Of a stretch of 64,000 nt of DNA, positions 54,842-62,856 are shown one piece after another. Origin of the DNA: Streptomyces gardneri (GTDB lineage: Bacteria; Actinomycetota; Actinomycetes; Streptomycetales; Streptomycetaceae); the NCBI RefSeq assembly GCF_006539185.1, contig NZ_BJMN01000005.1, positions 372,001 to 436,000 of the forward strand, read 5' to 3'. Every line of letters starts with the position of its first letter. Position 1 is the stretch's first letter. The notes under the pieces were generated by a model. It saw nothing but the letters and a program-made list of their open reading frames with translations, did no database searches and was not told the origin of the DNA. The translations under genes were made by a program, and so were the position numbers.

Positions 54842-54888
54842 AATCGTCGGGTCCGCGAGCCCCCGCTTGAACGGCTTCGCCGCCGCAG

Positions 54889-56103
54889 TCAGGTGCCCGC
54901 GGTCGCCCGGGCGCGTCGCCGGACGGCAGTGGCGGCCAAAGCTCCCGCGCCCGTCGCGGTGACGGCGAGGAGGATGAACCCCCACGTGTAATCGTGCGCC
55001 ACACTGTCGACCGTTCCCATCACGAGGGGTGGGAAGAAGCCTCCGAGACCGCCCGCCGCCCCGACCACTCCCGTCACCGAGCCGACCCGCTCGGCCGGAA
55101 CCAGACGAGCGACGAGCGCGAAGACGGCCCCGGATCCGGCTCCCAGGCCGGCGGCCATGCCGAAGAAGGCCGCCGTTCCCACGGGGACCAGGTCCGCCTC
55201 GAACGCCGCGAGCAGTGCGCACACGGAGACGAGCCCGTACGAGGCTGTCAGTACGGGTATGGGCTGGGTACGGTCCGACAGCCAGCCGCCCACGGGCCGC
55301 ATCGCCACGGCGAGGACGACGAATCCTGCGGTGCGCAGTGCCGCGTCGGAGCGGCCGAGCTCGTAGGCCCTGGTGAGGTAGGTCGGCAGGTAGACGCTGA
55401 ACGCGACGAATCCGCCGAAGGAGACGGCGTACAGGAACGCCAGCTGCCAGGTGGCCGCTGTACGCATGGCCAGTGCCGTGCGCGAGAACAGCGACCCCGC
55501 CGCCGTTGCGCGCCCCGGCCTGTCGCGGAGCAGGAACCAGGCCACCCCGGCGTACACGGCGAGGCAGCCGGCCACGAGATCGAACGGGAAGGCACGTCCG
55601 ACGGCGTCGGCGAGCTGGACGGTGGTGAACGCCGACAGGGCCGTTCCACCGGTGCCGATGCCGAAGATTCCGAGGGCGACGCCCCGCCGTGCGGGTGGAT
55701 ACCAGGCGTTGACGAACGGCACGCCGACAGCGAAGGCCGTTCCCCCGAGCCCTAGGAGGAAGCCACCGGCGAGCACCTCGGCAAGCGAGTCGGCCAGGTG
55801 ACCCAGGTACAGCACGGGGAGGATCGTCAGGGCCGCGACGAGGGGGAAGACCCTGCGTGCACCCCAGCGGTCCGTCAGCGCCCCCGCAGGGATCCGGCCG
55901 AGCGCGCCGACCACCACGGGCACGGCGACCACCAGCGACTGCTCGAAGGAGCTGAGGTCGAGGTCGTCCCGCAGCCGTGGGCCGAGCGGGGCCAGCAGTG
56001 CCCATGCCCAGAAGCAGAGGGTGAACCCGGTGGTGGCGAGGAGCAGCATCTGCCACGGTTGCGGCGTATCCGCGACCGGCCGGCTCCCCGTGTTCCGGAC
56101 CAT
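54889..56103 (-). CDS. NarK-type MFS nitrate/nitrite transporter
   Basis: 404 residues from ATG 56103 (GGGAGG upstream). Twelve TM helices; the signature GRIPAGALTDRWGARRVFP (loop 2-3) and GLGGTAFAVGVPFVNAWYPPARRGVALGIFGIGTGGTALSAFTTVQLA match the nitrate-transporter subfamily (NNP), including the conserved Gly-rich helix. It probably exchanges nitrate and nitrite. It stands beside formate dehydrogenase genes, a classic pairing of electron donor and acceptor handling. No nitrate reductase is within the window. Confidence 0.82.
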   Translation of the reverse strand: MVRNTGSRPVADTPQPWQMLLLATTGFTLCFWAWALLAPLGPRLRDDLDLSSFEQSLVVAVPVVVGALGRIPAGALTDRWGARRVFPLVAALTILPVLYLGHLADSLAEVLAGGFLLGLGGTAFAVGVPFVNAWYPPARRGVALGIFGIGTGGTALSAFTTVQLADAVGRAFPFDLVAGCLAVYAGVAWFLLRDRPGRATAAGSLFSRTALAMRTAATWQLAFLYAVSFGGFVAFSVYLPTYLTRAYELGRSDAALRTAGFVVLAVAMRPVGGWLSDRTQPIPVLTASYGLVSVCALLAAFEADLVPVGTAAFFGMAAGLGAGSGAVFALVARLVPAERVGSVTGVVGAAGGLGGFFPPLVMGTVDSVAHDYTWGFILLAVTATGAGALAATAVRRRARATAGT

Positions 56104-56212
56104 GGTGGCCTCCCGGCAGTGATCCGCATGGGCGTCGTGAGCACTGCTGTTCCCCACCCTCCGGCCGCCGGGGCCCCGGCTCCAGGGGCCACTCGTTCCC
56201 TTCCGCGACCGT

Positions 56213-56242
56213 CCGGCCCCCTGCCAGGGGCCGGTCGGCCCC
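56213..56242. promoter_or_regulatory. Overlapping GC dyads between narK-like and SHOCT genes
   Basis: CCGGCCCC-6-GGGGCCGG (56213-56234) overlaps GGGCC-GGTC-GGCCC (56228-56241), the same geometry as the site at 54828. It lies about 100 bp from both divergent starts and could be a shared operator. Confidence 0.35.
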
Positions 56243-56338
56243 TGTGCGAAGCGTCGTGGGGCTGGGCACGGTGGTAGCGGCGGACACGCCGGTGGTGGGA
56301 GCGTCCGGCTCCTGCCGGTCAGGCCGTCGGGAGTGTGA

Positions 56339-56602
56339 GTGGCGATGATGTTCTGGTACGGCGACGGCATGAACGGATGGGGTTGGTTCGCCATGTCAGC
56401 CGGGATGGTGCTGTTCTGGGGCCTTCTCATCACCGTTGCGGTGATGCTCTTCCGCACACTGGACCGTGCCGGCGAACGGCCGTCGGGGTCTCGGCCCTCC
56501 ATGTCGGCAGAGCAGATCCTGGGCGAGCGACTGGCGCGCGGTGAGATCGACGAGGAGGAGTACCGTCGGCGCCTGACCGCCCTGCGCAGCTCGGAACCGT
56601 GA
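56339..56602 (+). CDS. Small membrane protein with SHOCT domain
   Basis: 87 residues from GTG 56339 (GGGAG five bases ahead; ATG 56345/56348 possible). One TM helix (FAMSAGMVLFWGLLITVAVMLF) after a Trp/Gly-rich start, then a C-terminal SHOCT motif (SAEQILGERLARGEIDEEEYRRRLTALRSS). SHOCT domains are short helical modules for oligomerisation. The stop overlaps the next start (GTGA), so it is translated with the formate dehydrogenase genes and may be a membrane partner. Confidence 0.82.
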   Translation: MAMMFWYGDGMNGWGWFAMSAGMVLFWGLLITVAVMLFRTLDRAGERPSGSRPSMSAEQILGERLARGEIDEEEYRRRLTALRSSEP

Positions 56603-58350
56603 CCCCCGTGACCGACCGGGATGCGAGCGGGAGCGCCGCCGGTCACCCTGGGAGCATGACCGGTCGGATGCCCGGGGACCCGGGTGGACGCCCAGACACG
56701 CTCCGTGAGCTGACCGCACGGCACGGAGGGCGCGGGGGACTGCTGCCGGGCGCACTGGAGCGCGCCAGGTCGGGCACCGCCGAAAGGCCCGAGGCGTGGG
56801 CGCCCCAGGTCGCGGCGGCAGCCGGACTGCCGGCCGCCGCGGGGCTCGGCCCCGCCACCTTCTTCGCCGATCTCGCCGCCCCGCGCGGCGAGCGGCACGT
56901 GCGCGTGTGCACCGCGACGGCGTGCTTCGCCGCACGGGGCGGGGAGCATCTGGCTGAAGTCGAACAGGCCCTCGGAGTGGTGGCGGGCACGGTCGACGAG
57001 ACGGGTGCGACCTCGCTGCAGGCGGTGCACTGCCTCGGCTACTGCTACGCGGGCCCCGCCGCCCTCGACGGCACCCTGCCTTGCACGGGCCCGGACCTGG
57101 CCCACCAACTCGCCGGGCGGACGGATCCGCGCGCGCCGGGCATCCCCGCAGCCGACACCACCGGTTCGCCGGTTCTACTTGCCGGCATCGTAGGAGGGCA
57201 GCACGCCTGGGACGTCTGGCGCGGGGCGGTGGCCGGGCTGCGGCCCGAGGACGTACGGGAGGAGACCGCCGTCTCGGGACTGCGCGGGCGAGGCGGCGCT
57301 GGATTTCCGGTGGCCGACAAGTGGGCAGCAGCGGCGGGAAAGCCGGACACGGTCGTCGTCGCCAACGGGGACGAGGGCGACCCGGGCTCGTACGCCGACC
57401 GGCTGCTCATGGAGGAGGACCCCGAGCGCGTCCTCGCGGGACTCGCCCTGGCCTGCTTCGCATGCGGCGCCCGGCGCGGGACCGTTCTGGTGCGCTCCGA
57501 GTATCCGAAGGCCATGGCCCGGCTCCGGCGGGCGGTCAAACGCGCGACGGAGGCGGGGGACCTGGCTGCCTCGGTCGAGACAGCCGGTCCCTCGCCGTTC
57601 GTGGAGATCGTCGAAGGAGCCGGGTCCTATGTCGCCGGCGAGGAGACCGCCCTCATCGCCCGCCTCGAAGGCGCTCGCGGCTGTGCGCGCCCGCGGCCCC
57701 CCTACCCCACGGACCATGGCTTGTGGGACGCGCCGACGGTGGTCAACAACGTGGAGACCCTGGCGGCCGTGCCCTGGATCGTCGCCCACGGCGGAGCGTC
57801 CTATGCTCGACGCGGTGTACCGGACGAGACCGGCACCAAACTGGTGTGCCTGTCCGAGCGGTTCGCCCGACCCGGGGCCTACGAGGTCGAACTCGGCACA
57901 CCCGTGGACGAGATCGTCACCGGGTTGGGCGGTGGCCTCAAGGACGGCCGCGAGCTCGTCGCCCTTCAGATCGGCGGCCCCCTCGGCGGCTTCCTCGCCG
58001 GGCGTGCGCTCGACGTCCCGCTCACCACGGCATCACTCGCCGAGCACGGCGCCGCCCTCGGGCACGCCGGGATGGTCGCCTTCGATGCCTCCGTCGACCC
58101 GTACGAACTCTTCCGACACATATGGGAGTTCGCCGCAGACGAGAGCTGCGGGGCCTGCTCGCCCTGCCGAATCGGCACCAGGCGAGGACTCGAACTCGCG
58201 CAGGGGCAGGGTGGGCCGGGGGAGTCCTACGAACGACTGGCACGGCTGATGGGCGAGGCGAGCCTCTGCGCCTTCGGCCGCCGTGTCCCCGCCGCCGTCC
58301 GAAGCCTCGCCCGTGCATTCGGGCCGGCCCTGGAAGGATGGAACCGATGA
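56599..58350 (+). CDS. NAD-linked formate dehydrogenase beta subunit (NuoE/NuoF-type fusion)
   Basis: 583 residues from GTG 56599. A thioredoxin-like [2Fe-2S] domain (CTATACF ... CLGYC, residues about 100-165) is fused to a NuoF-like part: GLRGRGGAGFP for FMN/NADH, NGDEGDPGSYADR, an SLBB region, and CGACSPCRIGTRRGLE for a 4Fe-4S cluster. This is the diaphorase subunit of soluble formate dehydrogenases or NAD-reducing hydrogenases; the FdhA partner follows with an ATGA overlap, settling it as formate dehydrogenase. It passes electrons to NAD+. Confidence 0.9.
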   Translation: MTPVTDRDASGSAAGHPGSMTGRMPGDPGGRPDTLRELTARHGGRGGLLPGALERARSGTAERPEAWAPQVAAAAGLPAAAGLGPATFFADLAAPRGERHVRVCTATACFAARGGEHLAEVEQALGVVAGTVDETGATSLQAVHCLGYCYAGPAALDGTLPCTGPDLAHQLAGRTDPRAPGIPAADTTGSPVLLAGIVGGQHAWDVWRGAVAGLRPEDVREETAVSGLRGRGGAGFPVADKWAAAAGKPDTVVVANGDEGDPGSYADRLLMEEDPERVLAGLALACFACGARRGTVLVRSEYPKAMARLRRAVKRATEAGDLAASVETAGPSPFVEIVEGAGSYVAGEETALIARLEGARGCARPRPPYPTDHGLWDAPTVVNNVETLAAVPWIVAHGGASYARRGVPDETGTKLVCLSERFARPGAYEVELGTPVDEIVTGLGGGLKDGRELVALQIGGPLGGFLAGRALDVPLTTASLAEHGAALGHAGMVAFDASVDPYELFRHIWEFAADESCGACSPCRIGTRRGLELAQGQGGPGESYERLARLMGEASLCAFGRRVPAAVRSLARAFGPALEGWNR

Positions 58351-61040
58351 CACGGCTCCAGGTCGACGGCGTTTCGGTCGAACTGCCCCCCGGGGCCTCA
58401 CTGCTCGACGCGGTACGTGCCGCCGGAGCCGAACTGCCCACCCTCTGCCACGACGACCGTCTCCGGCCGGCCGGCTCCTGCCGGACCTGCCTGGTCCGCG
58501 CCGACGGGCGAACCGTCGCCGCCTGCGTCACGCCCGCGACGTCGGGCCTCACCGTCGACACCGCCGATGAGGACGTGCGGAACCTGCGCCGGGACGCGGT
58601 CGCCCTGATCGCCTCTGCGCTCCCACCGCACGCACTCGCCGCCAGCACACACAGTGAACTGGCAGAGTCCTGCCGGGACTTGGGGATCCCGGTGGACACG
58701 GCCGCCGGTGAGCCCACGCGCGGACGGGACGAAAGTCACCCGTACGTCCAACTCGACCGGGACCTGTGCATCGCGTGTGGGCGCTGTGTCCGCATGTGCT
58801 CGGACGTCCAGGGCACCTTCGCCCTCACCCTCACCGGACGTGGTGCCGACACGGTCGTCGCCCCGGGGACCGGCGGCCCCTGGGCCGACTCCGACTGCGT
58901 GTCCTGCGGCGGCTGCGTCGACACCTGCCCCACGGGAGCGATCACCCAGCCCGGAACCGGTCAGGGCCTCACCTCACGTCAAGCCCCCGCCGACCGCGTA
59001 CGCACCACCTGTGGCTACTGCGGGGTCGGCTGCACCCTCGACGTCGTCGTCCGCGAGGACCGTGTCGCTGCCGTGCTCCCTGCTCGGGACGGGCCGGTCA
59101 ACCGGGGCCACGCCTGCGTCAAGGGCCGCTTCGCGCACGGATACCTCGGCTCAGCCGAACGTCTCACCGAGCCCCTGATCCGGGAGAACGGCGAACTACG
59201 ACCGGCGACCTGGGACGAGGCGGTGACCCGGATCGCCGACGGCCTGCGCGCGGCCGTCCTCGACGGCGGACCCGACTCGGTCGCCGCGATCTCCTCCGCC
59301 CGTGCCACCAACGAGGAGAACTACCTCGTCCAGAAGCTCCTGCGGACCGTCATCGGCACCAACAACGTCGACAACTGCTCCCGCCTGTGCCATGCCCCTT
59401 CCGCTGCCGGCCTTACCGCTTCCTTCGGACGCGCCGGCGGCACCGACCCCTTCGACGACGTCGAGACCGCCGACTGTCTCCTGGTCGTCGGCGCCAATCC
59501 CGTCGAGGCCCACCCCGTCGTCGGTGCCCGCCTCCTCCAGCGGGCGCTCGCGGGCGCCTCCCTGATCGTGGCCGACCCCCGTGCCGTGGGTCTTGCCCGC
59601 CATGCCGACGTGCACCTGCGTCCGCGCCCTGGTACGAACGTCGCCCTCTTCCACGGCCTCGCCCACGTCCTCGTCGACGAAGGCATGACCGACCCGAGCT
59701 TCCTCCGCGACCGGGCCACCGGACTGGACGAACTCGCCGACCTGCTGGCCGACTACCCGCCCGCGCGGGTCGCCAGGATCACCGGAGTCCCCGCTGCCGA
59801 CATCAGGACAGCCGCCCGGCTTTACGGCCTCGCCGAGCGTCCGGCTGTTCTGTACGGGCTCGGTGTCACCGAGCACCTGCACGGCACCGACGGCGTCCGC
59901 ACCCTGGCGAACCTCCCCATCCTCCGTGGTGCTGTCGGAGGCACCGGCCGGGGGTTCGGCATCAGCCCCCTGCGCGGCCAGAACAACGTGCAAGGCGCCT
60001 CCGACATGGGTGCCCTGCCCGACCTGCTCCCGGGCTACGGCCGGGTCACCGACCTGGAGGCCCGCGCCCGCGCCGAGGCGGTGTGGGGCCGGCCGGTCTC
60101 ACCGACGCCGGGGCTGCGCATACCCGAGATGTTCGTAGCAGCCCGGGAAGGCCGCCTGCGGGCGCTGTGGATCATCGGTGAGGACGTGTGCGCCACCGAT
60201 CCGGACAGCCGGCGCGTGGCCGAGGCCCTCGACGCCTGCCCCCTGGTCGTGGTCAACGAGCTCTTTCTCGGTGAGACCGCCCGGCATGCCGATGTCGTCC
60301 TGCCCGTGGCCTCCTGGCTGGAGAAGAACGGGACCTTCGTCAACTTCGACCGCCGCTTCCAGCGCGTACGACCCGCGGTGAAACCTCCGGGCACGGCACG
60401 CTCCGACTTCCAGGTCGTGCACGCCGTCGCCGATGCCCTCGGTGCCGACCTGGGCTGCCCCACCCCAGCGGCAGCCCTCGCGGAGTGCGGACGTGTGACA
60501 CCTCTCTTCGCGGGTTTGTCGCACGAGCGGCTCGACCGGGAGGGGGCGGTGCCCTGGCCCTGCCCCGCACCGGACCGGCCGGGCGAAGCCACCCTGTACG
60601 TGGAGGGGTTCGCCACCCCCGACGGACGCGCCCATCTGTCGGCGGCCCCCTATCTACCGCCGGGCGAAGAACCGGATCACGACTATCCTCTGGTGCTCGT
60701 CACCGGGCGCCGATGGGCCCACTACAACTCCGGGAGCATGACCCGGCGAGGCGGCAACCTTCTTCTCGACGCGTCCGACCGTCTGGACCTGCACCCGGAG
60801 GACGCCGCCCGCTTCGGTGTCCGGGACGGCACCCAAGTCACCGTCGAGAGCCGTCACGGAAAGGCGCGACTGGTCGCCCGCGTCGGGACGGAAATCGTCC
60901 CCGGGCAGGTCTTCTGCGCGTTCCACTTCCCGGCCAGCGGCGTCAACTCCCTCACCTCGGAGCACGCCGACACCGTGACCTCGTGTCCGGAGTACAAGGT
61001 CACGGCGGTTCGGCTGCGTCCGACGGTGTCCGACGACTGA
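58347..61040 (+). CDS. fdhA: Formate dehydrogenase alpha subunit (Mo/W-bis-MGD)
   Basis: 897 residues from ATG 58347. N-terminal 2Fe-2S ferredoxin domain (LCHDDRLRPAGSCRTCLV), a His-ligand segment, two 4Fe-4S clusters (CIACGRCVRMC; CVSCGGCVDTC), then the molybdopterin core starting TTCGYCGVGCTL. The active-site ligand is Cys348 in NCSRLCHAPS, so this is a cysteine rather than selenocysteine enzyme. The C-terminal MGD-binding domain reads GRRWAHYNSGSMTRR. It oxidises formate to CO2 with the NuoEF-type partner. A molybdenum insertion chaperone (FdhD) is not in the window. Confidence 0.95.
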   Translation: MTRLQVDGVSVELPPGASLLDAVRAAGAELPTLCHDDRLRPAGSCRTCLVRADGRTVAACVTPATSGLTVDTADEDVRNLRRDAVALIASALPPHALAASTHSELAESCRDLGIPVDTAAGEPTRGRDESHPYVQLDRDLCIACGRCVRMCSDVQGTFALTLTGRGADTVVAPGTGGPWADSDCVSCGGCVDTCPTGAITQPGTGQGLTSRQAPADRVRTTCGYCGVGCTLDVVVREDRVAAVLPARDGPVNRGHACVKGRFAHGYLGSAERLTEPLIRENGELRPATWDEAVTRIADGLRAAVLDGGPDSVAAISSARATNEENYLVQKLLRTVIGTNNVDNCSRLCHAPSAAGLTASFGRAGGTDPFDDVETADCLLVVGANPVEAHPVVGARLLQRALAGASLIVADPRAVGLARHADVHLRPRPGTNVALFHGLAHVLVDEGMTDPSFLRDRATGLDELADLLADYPPARVARITGVPAADIRTAARLYGLAERPAVLYGLGVTEHLHGTDGVRTLANLPILRGAVGGTGRGFGISPLRGQNNVQGASDMGALPDLLPGYGRVTDLEARARAEAVWGRPVSPTPGLRIPEMFVAAREGRLRALWIIGEDVCATDPDSRRVAEALDACPLVVVNELFLGETARHADVVLPVASWLEKNGTFVNFDRRFQRVRPAVKPPGTARSDFQVVHAVADALGADLGCPTPAAALAECGRVTPLFAGLSHERLDREGAVPWPCPAPDRPGEATLYVEGFATPDGRAHLSAAPYLPPGEEPDHDYPLVLVTGRRWAHYNSGSMTRRGGNLLLDASDRLDLHPEDAARFGVRDGTQVTVESRHGKARLVARVGTEIVPGQVFCAFHFPASGVNSLTSEHADTVTSCPEYKVTAVRLRPTVSDD

Positions 61041-61052
61041 TCGGTACTGGGC

Positions 61053-61910
61053 TCAGGCGTGGGGCACGAGGGCCACGGGAACCGGGCTGTGGTGCAGGAC
61101 TGCATGGGCCACGCTGCCGATGTGCGCGCCCAGCTTCGAGTGGCGGGTACGCCGGCCCACCACCACGAGGGAGGCCTCCCGGGCGACCGCCACCAGTTCT
61201 AGTCCGGCCGACCCGACCGCCACGCGGGCGACCGCCTCGACGTCGGGATACTTCGCCCGCCAGGGGTCCAGCATGACCTCCACCGAACGCTTGATCTCCG
61301 GAACCATGGAAATCCGGAAGTCCGGGACCATCGCGGGCCCCATTCCCGCGTGCAGCGGGAGCTGCTGTACGTACACGACGAGGACCTGGGTGTGCCGCCG
61401 GGCGGCTTCCTCGAAGGCGAAGCCCAGAACGGAGTCCACGGGCTGCCGCACGTCGGCCCCGACCACGACGGGGCCCCGTGGAGTGCTCGCCGCGCTGACG
61501 GCCCGCACGAGCACGACGGGACGCTCGACGACACCGGCGACCGTCAGGCCGACCGAGCCGAGCAGGTATCCGGCCACGGTGCCCAGCGCCCGCGAGCCGA
61601 GGACCAGCAGCTCGCTCTCCTCGGCCGCGGCGACGAGACCCGGCACGGGCCCCGAGGGCAGCAGCCGTGAGGTCACCGAGAGGCCGGGGTGACGCTCACG
61701 CAGCTCACCGGCGATGCGCGCCATCATCTCTCGGGCCCACGGCTCCTCGGACTCCCACTCCACGAGCGACAGAGCGGCCTCTGGTCCTGGTTCCCTCGCG
61801 TGCACCAGATGCACGTCCGTGCCGCGCAGCAGCGCCTCCACGGCGGCCCACTCCGCGGCTGCCTTCGCTTGTTCCGTACCGTCCAGGCCGACCACGATGC
61901 TCCGCGTCAT
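61053..61910 (-). CDS. Universal stress protein, tandem Usp domains
   Basis: 285 residues from ATG 61910 (GGAGGTGG upstream; ATGA overlap with CBS gene). Two Usp domains: MTRSIVVGLDGTEQAKAAAEW... with ATP loop LGSRALGTVAGYLLGSVG, and GPVVVGADV... whose loop VVGRRTRHSKLGAHIGSV is close to the G-2x-G-9x-GS motif. Typical of actinobacterial dormancy/hypoxia regulons. Last gene of a chain of overlapping genes from the right edge. Confidence 0.92.
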   Translation of the reverse strand: MTRSIVVGLDGTEQAKAAAEWAAVEALLRGTDVHLVHAREPGPEAALSLVEWESEEPWAREMMARIAGELRERHPGLSVTSRLLPSGPVPGLVAAAEESELLVLGSRALGTVAGYLLGSVGLTVAGVVERPVVLVRAVSAASTPRGPVVVGADVRQPVDSVLGFAFEEAARRHTQVLVVYVQQLPLHAGMGPAMVPDFRISMVPEIKRSVEVMLDPWRAKYPDVEAVARVAVGSAGLELVAVAREASLVVVGRRTRHSKLGAHIGSVAHAVLHHSPVPVALVPHA

Positions 61911-62590
61911 GATCGTCCACCTCCTCGTTCGGTGTCGTCGACGTCGTACGCGAGACGGGTGCCGGAGACGGTGACCACGCCGTCCACTGTGGCGCACATC
62001 CGCTCGATCGCCGGCAGCATGCCACGGAACGGCAGCCTCCCGCGGAGCTCCACCCGCCCGTCGTGCACGTCGACGGCAAGGGCGGCCGGTTCGAGACGCA
62101 GGGTGTCGCCGAGCACGTCCTCGACGATCTCCCGGCGGATGTCATCGTCCTCGCGGAGGTAGATGCCCAAGAGGTCGCGGCGGCTCACGATGCCCAGCAG
62201 GTGGTCGTCACCGTCGACGACGACGAGCCGCTTGACCTTCTGGACCTCCATGAGTCGTGCCGCCTCGGCCACGGTCCAGTCCGGACGGGCGCACACCGCG
62301 GGGGCGGACATCAGCTCCTCGGCCCGTGTTCCCTCCGCCTTCGCCCGCTCCCATGTCTCCAGGTCCGGAACGGCCGGCATGCCACTCGGCGCGGCGGCCT
62401 GGTCGGCGGTCTTGCGCAGCAGATCGCCCTCCGACACCACCCCCAGGACCCGGCCGTTGCCGTCCACCACGGGCACAGCGGTCACCCGGTGCTGCGAGAG
62501 CGTGCGGGCGATCTCCTTGAACGGGGTGTCGCCGCGGACACTCACCACCTCACGGGTCATCAGCTGGTCGATCCTGCGGTGGCGCATCAT
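61907..62590 (-). CDS. CBS-pair protein with C-terminal BON domain
   Basis: 227 residues from ATG 62590 (62587 ATG possible). Two CBS motifs (MTREVVSVRGDTPFKEIARTL; VCARPDWTVAEAARLMEVQKVKRLVVVDGDDHLLGIVSR) that bind adenine nucleotides, then a BON-like segment (EDVLGDTLRLEPAALAVDVHDGRVELRGRLPFRG). Probably an energy-state sensor. Overlaps genes on both sides, as in dormancy-type clusters. Confidence 0.9.
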   Translation of the reverse strand: MMRHRRIDQLMTREVVSVRGDTPFKEIARTLSQHRVTAVPVVDGNGRVLGVVSEGDLLRKTADQAAAPSGMPAVPDLETWERAKAEGTRAEELMSAPAVCARPDWTVAEAARLMEVQKVKRLVVVDGDDHLLGIVSRRDLLGIYLREDDDIRREIVEDVLGDTLRLEPAALAVDVHDGRVELRGRLPFRGMLPAIERMCATVDGVVTVSGTRLAYDVDDTERGGGRS

Positions 62591-62856
62591 CCGCTCCTTC
62601 CCTGTGTGGACGTACTGGCCTCGGCCACCAGGCGAGCGGCACAGCCGTCCCAGGTGTCGAGGACCGGATAGTCGTCCTCGGTGAGTTCCGTGCCGCTGAG
62701 TTCGGCGAGGGCTTCGACGAACTCGAGGAAGTCCAGCGAATCCAGCTCGAACGTGTCCCGCAGGGACACGCCGGGATCGAGCCCGGTGAAGTCGGCGTCG
62801 GGGACGACACGCTGCACGGCTTGCCGGACGAACGCCTTCGCCTGGTCGTGGTTCAC
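62587..62856 (-). CDS. Acyl carrier protein
   Basis: 89 residues from GTG 62856 (GTGA overlap with the E2 gene). Four-helix ACP with LRDTFELDSLDFLEFVEAL, where Ser40 of DSL takes phosphopantetheine. Placing an ACP between a 2-oxoacid dehydrogenase E2 and CBS/Usp genes is unusual and suggests acyl groups made by the E2 complex may be passed to ACP. No synthase is in the window. Confidence 0.9.
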   Translation of the reverse strand: MNHDQAKAFVRQAVQRVVPDADFTGLDPGVSLRDTFELDSLDFLEFVEALAELSGTELTEDDYPVLDTWDGCAARLVAEASTSTQGRSG

